64,000 bases of DNA from Psychrobacter cibarius (GTDB taxonomy: Bacteria > Pseudomonadota > Gammaproteobacteria > Pseudomonadales > Moraxellaceae): positions 186,001 to 250,000 of the forward strand of contig NZ_JABASQ010000001.1 of the NCBI RefSeq assembly GCF_016107535.1, read 5' to 3'. Below, piece by piece: positions 9,434-19,502 of this stretch (positions within the stretch are counted from its first letter, which is position 1; every line of letters starts with the position of its first letter). The notes under the pieces are model-generated. The model saw only the letters and a list, made by a program, of their open reading frames with translations, was not told where the DNA came from and searched no databases. The translations under genes and the position numbers were made by a program.

Positions 9434-10732
9434 ATGACGACTATTTCACCGACACGTGTGTCGATGTATGATTTTCTCTATCAAGATACTAAGCCAATGG
9501 TATCTTTATTGGCCGATGCCGCCAAGCTTTCATTACCACAAGCTCGATTGGCAATGGATGCCAGTTTGCAGGCCATTATCAGTGCCTTGCTTGCTTACCA
9601 GCAGCACAATGACGGACAAGCTGTGAGCAAAAAGCTATTTAGTCGTGGCGCTGTTAAAGAGCTACGCCAATATAATTCGATGAATTTTTCGACCATGAAT
9701 GCGACGTTATATCACCGCCATGAAGCGGCGGATGCGATATTTTATGATAATGCTCGCGTGATTAAAGCGAGTGACTATATTGCTCAGCAGATTGACGCAA
9801 CAACGCAGCAAGTACAGATACTCCTCACGTCCTTATGTGTGATTGTCTTACGTGAACTGGCTATTTTAGCTGACTATAGCCAACTTGATAACGACGAGAT
9901 GGATAAGTGGTTCGCTTTACAGCCACAGTTTTTATCAGCTGCTCGCTTTGCCATCAATGAGCCAGCGTCTGTCTCTGTTAAATTGAATGAGGTAAATGCA
10001 GATAACAGTCTAGTCGCATCATCAGAGGTCAATTTAGACTTGGCAGTAAAAACAAAAGCAGCAGCCGAATCCGACAACAATCCTAATACAGAACGTGCCT
10101 TATTAAGTGCAGAGCAGCTCGATGACACCCCACCAGCGTTCAACCCTTACTGGCATGAGTTAACGACTTTCAAACCTGAACGTCATGAGCCTGTGCAAGA
10201 TATGCAGTTGGCAACTGGCAATTATTTAAAAGCCATTGGACGCACGCCTGATAATTTGCAGCAAGGTCGCCATAACGACATGCTAGTCTTTACAGAAATG
10301 CAAGCCATTGCCTTGCCACACCAACGCTGGCTATTACAGCTCGCCAAAATCTCAGATATCTACCTCAGTCGTAATCGCCTACGTATTACCTCTGAACCTG
10401 CCAGCGCACCCAAACCGCCTTTGGTAAGCTTAGGTTTAATTGGTGGTAATAACGACAATACACCGACCACTACCAGCGAAAAGCCCATTGAATACGAGAC
10501 ATCCATACCCCTCTGGAAAAACCCGGTTATCCTGATTATTATTGCTGTCATCGGAGTGCTTGGCGGGCTTGCAGCGCTCAAGTATCAAAGCCAAAAATCT
10601 GACGGTGTGTTACTGGCGACAGAAGAAGTCATAGAACAAGATATTATCGAAGAACGTCAACAGCAGGATGTGGCTATCGTCATGGTTGACGATGATGAGC
10701 CTGATGACAAAAAAATAAAAGCGGCTCAATGA
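9434..10732 (+). CDS. DUF937-like protein with one membrane segment, function unknown
   Basis: 432 residues. The first 180 are helical and resemble DUF937 proteins (LSLPQARLAMDASLQAIIS and later Ala/Leu/Gln-rich helices), an assignment I hold at moderate confidence. A low-complexity linker follows, then a single membrane helix at about residues 362-381 (PVILIIIAVIGVLGGLAALK) and a very acidic tail (DDDEPDDKK). No enzyme motif is visible. The ATG at 9434 lacks a clear ribosome site; a second in-frame ATG lies 11 codons later. Confidence 0.7.
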   Translation: MTTISPTRVSMYDFLYQDTKPMVSLLADAAKLSLPQARLAMDASLQAIISALLAYQQHNDGQAVSKKLFSRGAVKELRQYNSMNFSTMNATLYHRHEAADAIFYDNARVIKASDYIAQQIDATTQQVQILLTSLCVIVLRELAILADYSQLDNDEMDKWFALQPQFLSAARFAINEPASVSVKLNEVNADNSLVASSEVNLDLAVKTKAAAESDNNPNTERALLSAEQLDDTPPAFNPYWHELTTFKPERHEPVQDMQLATGNYLKAIGRTPDNLQQGRHNDMLVFTEMQAIALPHQRWLLQLAKISDIYLSRNRLRITSEPASAPKPPLVSLGLIGGNNDNTPTTTSEKPIEYETSIPLWKNPVILIIIAVIGVLGGLAALKYQSQKSDGVLLATEEVIEQDIIEERQQQDVAIVMVDDDEPDDKKIKAAQ

Positions 10733-10803
10733 TAAATAAAAGCTCTGAATACAGATCTTCTTAATTAGCAAAAAATTATCGTACAAACCTTCAAAAAATC
10801 CAC

Positions 10804-10838
10804 AAAAAAAGGCGCTATTCATATAGCGCCTTTTTTTA
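10804..10838 (+). terminator. bidirectional terminator, DUF937-like gene / argG
   Basis: AAAAAAAGGCGCTAT pairs with ATAGCGCCTTTTTTT around a short loop, with A and T runs on either side, between two convergent genes. Confidence 0.88.
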
Positions 10839-10887
10839 TTCATGTATCTTATTCATGCTTTATCTAGCACAATCTATTAAGACCGGC

Positions 10888-12126
10888 TTACTTCGATAAA
10901 TCACGACCACGGCTCGCTTCAATCGCCAAACGTAGACCATTTAGACGGATGAAACCTTCTGCGTCTTTTTGATCGTAAGCGCCCGCATCATCTTCGAAAG
11001 TGGCGATTTTTTCATCAAACAACGAATCATCTGACTTACGACCAACAACGCTCACAGCACCTTTGTATAACTTCACACGTACTGTGCCATTGACATATTC
11101 TTGTGACTTGTCAATCAATGCTTGTAACATCATACGCTCAGGACTGAACCAATAACCGTTGTAGATAGTTTTAGCGTAGCGTGGCATCAGCTCATCTTTT
11201 AAATGCGCCGCTTCACGATCGAGCGTCAATGACTCAATACCGCGATGCGCTTTTAGCATAATGGTGCCCGCTGGCGTCTCATAGCATCCGCGTGATTTCA
11301 TGCCAACATAACGGTTTTCTACGATATCCAAACGTCCAATACCATGCTGACCGCCAATCTCATTTAGCTTAATCATGACTTCGTACGGCTTAAGTGCTTC
11401 ACCATCGATGGCAACGATGTCGCCTTTTTCGTACTCTAATTCTAAGTATTGAGCTTCGTCAGGTGCTTCTTCTGGGCTCACTGACCAGCGCCACATATCA
11501 TCTTCTGCTTCGGCGTAAGGGTTTTCTAAAATACCGCCTTCATAAGAGATGTGTAGTAAGTTGGCGTCCATTGAGTACGGAGATTTTTTCTTATTGCCCG
11601 CATAATCAATCGCAATATTATGCTCTTTGGCATATTCCATCAAGCTCTCACGGCTAGACAAGTCCCACTCACGCCATGGTGCAATGGTGACCACGTCAGG
11701 CGATAAAGCAACGGCGCCAAGCTCAAAACGGACTTGGTCATTCCCTTTACCAGTAGCGCCATGACTAATAGCATCGGCGTTGTGTTCTTTAGCAATCTCA
11801 ACCAAGCGCTTGGCAATTAACGGACGCGCGATAGAAGTCCCTAGCAGATACTCGCCTTCATAGATGGCATTGGCGCGGAACATCGGGAATACATAATCAC
11901 GGGCGAATTCTTCACGTAAGTCTTCAATATGGATATGTTTGATGCCCATGGCTTCAGCTTTGGCGCGGGCTGGCTCAACTTCTTCGCCTTGACCGATATC
12001 AGCAGTAAAGGTAATCACTTCTGCATCATAGGTTTCTTGCAGCCATTTAGCGATGATGGAGGTATCAAGACCACCTGAATAGGCCAAGACGATTTTATTA
12101 ATATTTTTTGGATCAAGTTGAGCCAT
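10888..12126 (-). CDS. argG: argininosuccinate synthase
   Basis: 412 residues, the normal type-I length. It joins citrulline and aspartate, using ATP, in the penultimate step of arginine synthesis. The P-loop of the PP-type ATP pyrophosphatase fold is AYSGGLDTS at residues 15-23; [24 protein letters not shown] and the SPYSMDANL segment for citrulline/aspartate binding are all present. The start [19 protein letters not shown] is supported by AGGAG a few bases upstream (rc of 12131-12135 region). No other arginine gene is adjacent. Confidence 0.97.
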   Translation of the reverse strand: MAQLDPKNINKIVLAYSGGLDTSIIAKWLQETYDAEVITFTADIGQGEEVEPARAKAEAMGIKHIHIEDLREEFARDYVFPMFRANAIYEGEYLLGTSIARPLIAKRLVEIAKEHNADAISHGATGKGNDQVRFELGAVALSPDVVTIAPWREWDLSSRESLMEYAKEHNIAIDYAGNKKKSPYSMDANLLHISYEGGILENPYAEAEDDMWRWSVSPEEAPDEAQYLELEYEKGDIVAIDGEALKPYEVMIKLNEIGGQHGIGRLDIVENRYVGMKSRGCYETPAGTIMLKAHRGIESLTLDREAAHLKDELMPRYAKTIYNGYWFSPERMMLQALIDKSQEYVNGTVRVKLYKGAVSVVGRKSDDSLFDEKIATFEDDAGAYDQKDAEGFIRLNGLRLAIEASRGRDLSK

Positions 12127-12453
12127 GAAGAACTCCTATTGTGAGCATTTAGTGTTAGGAAAAGCGCTAATATTCAATCAAAAGATAAATTACTTGCTCA
12201 GTGTACATCATATTTACTATAGGCAAAAGTGCAACTGCCCCATGGCATAAGCTTTTGATTTAAATTTTGGGTCGATAGATTTCAATTATTCACATATAGT
12301 TGACAGTTGACTGCCGCAAATTAAAAAACAACCAATCTATTATGTACAGATATTTAGCCGCATATTTAGTCAAGTAGGCAAATCTGTTATGATAGCAGTA
12401 CAGTATCCCTTCCTTTTATTTCCGTATATGACGATATAGAGCGCGACGACATT
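12127..12453. promoter_or_regulatory. divergent argG/pyrC intergenic region
   Basis: 327 bp between two divergent biosynthetic genes, so it must contain both promoters. An ArgR-type palindrome is not obvious. A possible -10 (TATGATA-like, about 12387) lies upstream of pyrC but has no clear -35. Confidence 0.4.
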
Positions 12454-13524
12454 ATGACTGATTCGATTAGAGAATTGACCATCCTTCAGCCAGACGATTG
12501 GCATATCCATTTGCGTGATGGCAAAGCATTGAGCACGACTGTATCGCACGCAGCAAACAGCTTTAACCGTGTCATATGTATGCCAAACTTAGTGCCTCCT
12601 GTTAAGAACACTGACGATGCGCATGCCTATCGCGACCGTATCATGGCGCACTTAGTAGCCAGTGAGCTGAGTGCTGAGCGCAAAACTGCATTTGATCCAC
12701 GTATGACTTTATATCTCACTGACAAAACCACTGCCCAAGATATCGAGATGGCAGCACAATCAGGTATCGTCCAAGCGGTCAAGCTTTATCCTGCTGGTGC
12801 GACTACCAATTCGGCTGATGGCGTCACCAATATTAACGCCTGTGTCGATGTTTTTGAAGCATTAGAAAAATACAACCTACCATTATTGATACATGGCGAA
12901 GTGACGCAAGATCATGTGGATATCTTTGACCGCGAGAAGCGCTTTTTAGACGAAGTGTTGGCGCAAATCATTGTCAAATTCCCTACATTAAAGATTGTTG
13001 TCGAGCATATTACTACCAGTGATGCCGCTGATTTTGTCTTAGCACAAGGCAATCATATTGCCGCCACTATTACCCCGCAGCATTTAATGTTTAACCGCAA
13101 TCATCTATTGGTTGGCGGTATCAAGCCACATTTTTATTGCTTGCCTATTTTGAAGCGTGAAAGCCATCAAAGAGTATTATTAGATGTGGCAACCAGTGGC
13201 AATCCTAAGTTTTTCTTAGGCACGGATTCAGCCCCGCATGCGACGGATAAAAAAGAAGCAGCGTGCGGATGTGCGGGCTGCTATAGCGCCGCAACTGCCT
13301 TGCCATTGTATGCCACCGCTTTCGATAGCGTGGGGAAAATAGACAAGTTAGAAGGCTTCGCCAGTCGTTTTGGTGCTCAGTTCTATGGACTGCCAGTCAA
13401 TGAAAGCACGATTACGCTTGTCAATACGCCTATGCAAGTGCCAGCAGCCTATCCTTACTTTGATGGCTCATCATTGACCCCGCTTATGGCAGGCGAGACA
13501 CTGCCTTGGTCTATCAAAGCATAA
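12454..13524 (+). CDS. pyrC: dihydroorotase
   Basis: 356 residues, class II dihydroorotase as in E. coli PyrC. It cyclises N-carbamoyl-aspartate to dihydroorotate in pyrimidine synthesis. The zinc motif [10 protein letters not shown] places metal ligands His17 and His19; the carboxylated Lys is about Lys110 in [12 protein letters not shown]; later ligands lie in LLIHGEV and VVEHITT, and the Asp in [13 protein letters not shown]. An unusual Cys pair in ACGCAGCYS is typical for this class. rnt follows 171 bases downstream, an order common in Moraxellaceae and pseudomonads. Confidence 0.96.
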   Translation: MTDSIRELTILQPDDWHIHLRDGKALSTTVSHAANSFNRVICMPNLVPPVKNTDDAHAYRDRIMAHLVASELSAERKTAFDPRMTLYLTDKTTAQDIEMAAQSGIVQAVKLYPAGATTNSADGVTNINACVDVFEALEKYNLPLLIHGEVTQDHVDIFDREKRFLDEVLAQIIVKFPTLKIVVEHITTSDAADFVLAQGNHIAATITPQHLMFNRNHLLVGGIKPHFYCLPILKRESHQRVLLDVATSGNPKFFLGTDSAPHATDKKEAACGCAGCYSAATALPLYATAFDSVGKIDKLEGFASRFGAQFYGLPVNESTITLVNTPMQVPAAYPYFDGSSLTPLMAGETLPWSIKA

Positions 13525-13695
13525 AACGCACTAAGCAAAACCATCTGTATTCTATTTTAACTTGAGAAATTTAACCCTATGATAAGAATGACATCTGCTA
13601 ACCAGCAGTGTGATTTGTATCATAGGTTATTTATTTTTCATTTAATGTCTTAATTCAATATAACAGTACGACTGATAAAAGCGATTTAACCAGAT

Positions 13696-14475
13696 ATGAC
13701 CACTCCAAACGATGCCGCCTTACCTGACGAAAACCCATCAAACCCTGTAGATAATAGCATTAAGAGCCCATCAAATAGTCACACAGAAGATACCGCAGCA
13801 GACGAGCTAGCACCCATGCGTCTAAAAGACCGGTTTCGTAAGTTTCTGCCTGTCGTCGTTGATGTGGAAACTGCCGGCTTTAATGCGCAAACCGATGCTT
13901 TACTAGAGATTGCCTGCATTCCTGTACTACTGAATGAGCAAGGTGTGTTTTATCCTGGGGAAGCATTCAATGCTCATATCGAACCCTTTGAAGGCGCGAA
14001 TCTTGAGCCAAGTGCCCTTGCCTTCACTGGCATTGATCCCAACAATCCAATGCGTAAAGCCATTGCCGAAGACGAAAAAACAGCACTACGCCGTATTTTT
14101 AAGGGATTAAAAGAAGTACGCCGTACTGAGGACTGCCGCCAGTGTGTCTTAATCGGGCACAACGCCCATTTTGACTTAGCATTTTTGAATGCGGCAGTGC
14201 TGCGTACCAATAACAAAAGTCACAACCCGTTTCATAACTTTTCAGTTTTTGACACAGTGACCTTATCCGCGCTGGCATTTGGTCAGACAGTACTAGCACG
14301 GGCTTGCAAGGCAGCGGGGCTTGATTTTGATGGCAATGATGCGCATTCTGCCCTATACGATACACAAAAGACCGCTGAACTGTTTTGCCATATCCTAAAC
14401 CATTATCCTATGCTAGCTAATGCGATGCATACTGAAGAAAATAAAGAGGATTCGACTGAGAGTAGTCACAAATAA
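13696..14475 (+). CDS. rnt: ribonuclease T
   Basis: 259 residues, longer than E. coli RNase T (215) mainly by a hydrophilic N-terminal tail of about 45 residues (PDENPSNPVDNSIKSPSNSH). It trims 3' ends of tRNA and other stable RNAs as a DEDDh exonuclease. Catalytic residues are visible: Asp56 and Glu58 in VVDVETAGF, Asp160 in HNAHFDLAFLN, His217 and Asp222 in AHSALYDT. Likely co-transcribed with or independent of pyrC just upstream. Confidence 0.94.
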   Translation: MTTPNDAALPDENPSNPVDNSIKSPSNSHTEDTAADELAPMRLKDRFRKFLPVVVDVETAGFNAQTDALLEIACIPVLLNEQGVFYPGEAFNAHIEPFEGANLEPSALAFTGIDPNNPMRKAIAEDEKTALRRIFKGLKEVRRTEDCRQCVLIGHNAHFDLAFLNAAVLRTNNKSHNPFHNFSVFDTVTLSALAFGQTVLARACKAAGLDFDGNDAHSALYDTQKTAELFCHILNHYPMLANAMHTEENKEDSTESSHK

Positions 14476-14720
14476 TCCGTTTATCACATATCCTATATTG
14501 CCAACTACCCATAATAGTGCTATTTGTAATACTTGATGACTTTAACATCTTGGTTTTACAATCAATAGGGATATGATTGATATCACAATAAATCAGCCAC
14601 TTGTCTAACCGTTGAATATCATATTGTGTAAAACAATTCAAAAACCAGACAAGTTGCTGTAATTACTCACATTAGAACGTCTCGTTATATCCTATAGATG
14701 GTTTAAGTTGCCCACATTGT

Positions 14721-14751
14721 CTCGATAGCCAGTACGATTCATGCTATCGAG
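14721..14751 (+). promoter_or_regulatory. leader hairpin upstream of small membrane-protein gene
   Basis: A perfect 9-bp inverted repeat, CTCGATAGC and GCTATCGAG, with a 13-base loop. It ends about eight bases before an AGGAGGG ribosome site and lacks a T-run, so it looks like a 5'-UTR structure or an operator rather than a terminator. Confidence 0.45.
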
Positions 14752-14773
14752 GCGTAATAGGAGGGACTCTATT

Positions 14774-14971
14774 ATGGATCCACAGCTTAAGTTATGGGGA
14801 ACCATCCTCGGTTATATGCTGCTCGCATTGACTATTAGTGCTTGTACTTCTCTATGGATTCGCTATCATTTAAAGCGCAATGACTTACATCCACGCCGTG
14901 CGATCAAAAAAAGATACTTAATTTTAAAAAGAAGAAGAAAAAGGCTTGACAGCAAGCGCAGACGCTATTAG
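14774..14971 (+). CDS. small basic single-pass membrane protein, unknown function
   Basis: 65 residues from the ATG at 14774, chosen because a near-perfect AGGAGGG lies 8 bases upstream. An N-terminal hydrophobic helix (LWGTILGYMLLALTISACTS, about residues 8-27) is followed by a very basic tail rich in Lys and Arg (KKRYLILKRRRKRLDSKRRR). ISAC could be read as a lipobox, but the hydrophobic stretch continues past the Cys, so a membrane anchor is more likely. I do not recognise a family. It sits just before tRNA-Glu. Confidence 0.65.
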   Translation: MDPQLKLWGTILGYMLLALTISACTSLWIRYHLKRNDLHPRRAIKKRYLILKRRRKRLDSKRRRY

Positions 14972-15024
14972 AATACGCACCACTTCAGCATAAAGGTGAA
15001 AGCAGCTGAGGTGTTGTGTTACTA

Positions 15025-15100
15025 GTCCCCATCGTCTAGAGGCCTAGGACACCGCCCTTTCACGGCGGTAACGGGGGTTCGAATCCCCCTGGGGACGCCA
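15025..15100 (+). tRNA. tRNA-Glu (anticodon TTC)
   Basis: 76 bases with all arms: acceptor GTCCCCA pairs with TGGGGAC, D-arm with TCTAGAGGCCTAGGA, anticodon stem CCGCC/GGCGG holding CTTTCAC with TTC at its centre, T-arm GGGGGTTCGAATCCCCC, discriminator G and an encoded CCA. A strong terminator follows at 15167. Confidence 0.97.
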
Positions 15101-15166
15101 CTATTTGGCGTCACTTATTAGCAAGTTTGCTGCAAAGCATCTGATGAGACTAATAAGCGTACCACC

Positions 15167-15207
15167 AAAAAGCCCAATCACATACTATTGTGATTGGGCT
15201 TTTTTTA
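15167..15207 (+). terminator. intrinsic terminator of tRNA-Glu transcript
   Basis: AGCCCAATCACA pairs perfectly with TGTGATTGGGCT, followed by seven T residues. Confidence 0.9.
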
Positions 15208-15429
15208 TGCCTGTTTTTTATATCATGAGGCTCTTAATACCTTAGCACTCAGCTCGTCATCACCGATTTACTTAATAAATGAAGCATAATTAATTTTATA
15301 GATAAGATTCGGTATTAAGTTCGCTCAAGATATTAAGGTATATTTACTAAGCGTCACTATCGATAGCTTATATGCCTAACTTGATATTTCGTTTATTTAT
15401 TGAATTTTTTATCATAAATTTAAGCAAAA

Positions 15430-15456
15430 AAAATCCAGCATTGAATACTGGATTTT
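15430..15456 (-). terminator. intrinsic terminator of BLUF gene
   Basis: AAATCCAG and CTGGATTT arms; leftward the hairpin is followed by a T-run (A-run on the plus strand), 29 bases past the BLUF stop. Confidence 0.75.
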
Positions 15457-15484
15457 TAAATCAAACAATCTATTTTTAGAAAAA

Positions 15485-16108
15485 CTACCAAATCTTATCT
15501 GATAGCATTAGCCACAACAATGTCATCACAATCATGATACCGAGTACTGTTTGAATCAAGAAGAATGCTTGATGCTGACCAACAACCTTACTTAACGTCA
15601 CCCCTAACGTGCTGTACTTGATAGGTGGCGTGTCAATATTGCCAGTTCTTGCTTGTTCCTCATAATACCCTTGTAAGATATCTAAAAATTCGCGCCATGC
15701 GTTAGAGCCCCAATCATAGGGTTTAAATGGCATGAGCTTTTTCAGCTCAGGCTCTTTGGTCATCCAACGTTCAAGTGTAATGGAGCGTAGAGACCAGTTC
15801 GAAAAACGGCGTTCAGTAATTTCTGAAAAATCTAAGATTTTTAATTCTTTATGTCGATCGTCTAATAATAAGCGATTCTTTAGATTGGTTAAATCTTGTT
15901 CTGACCCTTCTGCACATTGAAAAAAGTAGCCATTGCCATAGCAAAGAATACCCGTAACATTATCGGCTTGGTTACGCTCAATCGCGACCTCTGAGATGTC
16001 GTTAAGCGTGCTGGGGCTTGAAAGACCAGTCGAAGTAATTTGGCTTATATATATAAGCTGGCAGAGATCTGTCGTCACTGGATTTGTCGAATCGTTGATT
16101 GTTGACAA
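15485..16108 (-). CDS. BLUF-domain blue-light sensor with C-terminal membrane helix
   Basis: 207 residues from a TTG start at 16108, supported by AGGGAGAAG 7 bases upstream. The BLUF domain occupies about residues 14-110 and keeps the flavin-switch residues: Tyr20 (LIYIS), Asn46 (ERNQADNVTGIL) and Gln64 (YFFQCAEG), plus the late ERRFSNWSL segment. BLUF domains bind FAD and signal by light-induced hydrogen-bond rearrangement. After a linker the protein ends in a hydrophobic helix (residues about 178-200, FFLIQTVLGIMIVMTLLWLM). No output domain is present, so it probably acts by protein contact at the membrane. Confidence 0.9.
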   Translation of the reverse strand: MSTINDSTNPVTTDLCQLIYISQITSTGLSSPSTLNDISEVAIERNQADNVTGILCYGNGYFFQCAEGSEQDLTNLKNRLLLDDRHKELKILDFSEITERRFSNWSLRSITLERWMTKEPELKKLMPFKPYDWGSNAWREFLDILQGYYEEQARTGNIDTPPIKYSTLGVTLSKVVGQHQAFFLIQTVLGIMIVMTLLWLMLSDKIW

Positions 16109-16505
16109 TCAGCTTCTCCCTATTTTTAGGTAAATGTAGCTAAGACAACCATACTAAATTTAGAAAAAACATAGAAACAAGATCTTTGAAAATATCAAAT
16201 AGGCTTGGTATATTATTGATTTTATAAATGTTTATATTAATTGTATTAAGTTGGTTACATCATAGGCTAGTTTAGTCATCAAAGCAATATATGTTTATCT
16301 TATATCATTAATTGAAAAAACCAAACAATAATTCGCAATTATTTATATCGAAAACTTGCACTGTGGTTTTTGGGAAGCAATAGGATAAATAGGTAATATG
16401 GGAGGGGAAAGTGATGATAAAAACCGTCACCAATGAGCGATAAGACCACCGGCTCATTAATGAGATTGATACAGACTGATGGCTATTGCGAGTGTTTAAT
16501 TATTT
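16109..16505. other. intergenic region, no gene seen
   Basis: 397 bp, A+T-rich, between the BLUF start and the ispD stop, both leftward. It should hold the BLUF promoter. No clear terminator for ispD and no ORF. Confidence 0.55.
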
Positions 16506-17282
16506 TTAGTCTGCCCAGAACTGGACATTCATAATCGCTGCGAGCAAGATAGCATCATCAGAATAGGTAAGCTTGATATTCTGGCGACTGCCAGTCACGA
16601 GGCGAATGGGTAGGTCTAAATATTCAAATGCACTGGCTTCATCAGTAATGGTGAGCTCGTGTTCAGCGACATAAGTTAATACTTTTTGCAGCTGACCTAA
16701 GCGAAACACTTGCGGCGTTTGTGCTTGCCACAGATGACGGCGATCGATAGTACGTTTAGCGTAAGAATGTGGGCTGCTACTCACTGTCAGGTTAACTACA
16801 GGCGTCTCACCTACAAGCTCAGATTGAGCGGTAGACTGGGGATAAGATTCCTTTAAAGTATCAGCCACCGGTGTCGCTAAGATAGCACCATAAGGCTCTA
16901 GCATCGCCGCTTCGATGACTTGTTCAATATCATGACTGGAAACCGCAGGACGCGCAGCATCATGAATAACAACCAAATCTGAATCGTCGGCTCCCGCCTC
17001 AATAATCGCCTTTACCCCTGCCTGTACAGACTGCCAGCGCTCAGCGCCGCCCATGGCATAATGTATGGGTAGCGCAAAATTCAATGTTTGTGCCGTACTG
17101 TCATCTGCTGCGACGACTAATAAACATGTATCAATATAAGCACTGCTAGCAAGCCGTGCCACACTATGCTGTAGCAAGGTCTGCCCTTGCAGCATCGTAT
17201 ATTGCTTGGCAATAGACGCACCAAAACGACTACCGCGACCCGCAGCGACGATCATGGCATGTACATTAGGTGTGATATTCAT
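16506..17282 (-). CDS. ispD: 2-C-methyl-D-erythritol 4-phosphate cytidylyltransferase
   Basis: 258 residues. It transfers CMP from CTP to methylerythritol phosphate in the non-mevalonate isoprenoid pathway. The nucleotide loop reads IVAAGRGSRFGASIAKQY at about residues 11-28 (Arg and Lys for CTP phosphates); VIHDAARP and the later LWQAQTPQVF and ITDEASAFEY segments are diagnostic. A 20-residue loop with SYPQSTAQSELVGETPV is somewhat longer than in E. coli. It is the last gene of the eno-ftsB-ispD run. Confidence 0.95.
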   Translation of the reverse strand: MNITPNVHAMIVAAGRGSRFGASIAKQYTMLQGQTLLQHSVARLASSAYIDTCLLVVAADDSTAQTLNFALPIHYAMGGAERWQSVQAGVKAIIEAGADDSDLVVIHDAARPAVSSHDIEQVIEAAMLEPYGAILATPVADTLKESYPQSTAQSELVGETPVVNLTVSSSPHSYAKRTIDRRHLWQAQTPQVFRLGQLQKVLTYVAEHELTITDEASAFEYLDLPIRLVTGSRQNIKLTYSDDAILLAAIMNVQFWAD

Positions 17283-17432
17283 AAGGCAATGTTCATAAAG
17301 TAGTATTCATGGTTAGAACCCATGACAGTATTGCTAGGGATAAACGAGGATTAGGAGAAGTAACAAATTTCAGGTGAATAAGATTTCTATTATAGACAAT
17401 AGAAGATCATAATTTTAGACAGTTAAGAGCAA

Positions 17433-17741
17433 TTAATAACGGCTATGCGTCGTGGGCGCCGTAGATACTTGTACAAAGGTCTCGTTCGGCTTAATCAAAC
17501 CCAAGTCTAAACGAGCGTGCTCTTCTACTGCCTCAAGACCAGTTTTTAAGTCATGCACATCAGTACGCAATAAGTTATTTGCTGCCACTTGGTTTTCGTT
17601 TAAGCGTTGTTGTTCTTCGATTTGAGTCAGCAATTTATTATGCTCAAAGCGACCATTTTCGCCCAGCCAATACTGATATTGCAATCCCAAAAGGACGGCA
17701 ACGGCTAGAGCAAGTAGCATAAATTGGCTAAAGTATTTCAT
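17433..17741 (-). CDS. ftsB: cell division protein FtsB
   Basis: 102 residues. A short cytoplasmic start, one membrane helix (about residues 5-24, SQFMLLALAVAVLLGLQYQY) and a periplasmic coiled coil (IEEQQRLNENQVAANNLLRTD) ending with EEHARLDLGLIKPNETFVQV, the conserved tail. FtsB forms a complex with FtsL and FtsQ at the division site. Position between eno and ispD is the classical gammaproteobacterial arrangement. Confidence 0.93.
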   Translation of the reverse strand: MKYFSQFMLLALAVAVLLGLQYQYWLGENGRFEHNKLLTQIEEQQRLNENQVAANNLLRTDVHDLKTGLEAVEEHARLDLGLIKPNETFVQVSTAPTTHSRY

Positions 17742-17782
17742 AAGATAATAACGCCGAACAACATAGAGACAATAATAAAAAT

Positions 17783-17862
17783 AAAAAACCAGCTAAGCTT
17801 GCTAAGCGATATATGACCATATTGATGATGACATATCGCCTAGCTGTAGCAAGAAATCTGGC
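17783..17862 (-). terminator. long terminator-like hairpin after eno
   Basis: Read leftward, GCGATATG pairs with CATATATCGC, then TTGCT with AGCAAG and CCAG with CTGG, followed by TTTTTTATTTTTATT. The stem is interrupted but ends in a clear T-run between eno and ftsB. Confidence 0.6.
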
Positions 17863-17865
17863 TTG

Positions 17866-19502
<1,637 letters not shown>

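Larger units (their letters stand above)
15101..15484. other. intergenic region between tRNA-Glu and BLUF gene
   Basis: 384 bp holding two terminators facing one another (15167-15207 and 15430-15456). No ORF or second tRNA is seen, and no attachment-site duplication of the tRNA 3' end is visible nearby. Confidence 0.6.

Noticed and set aside
15025-15100. Integration site for a genomic island at tRNA-Glu
   Set aside because: No integrase and no repeat of the tRNA 3' end seen downstream; the neighbouring genes look chromosomal.
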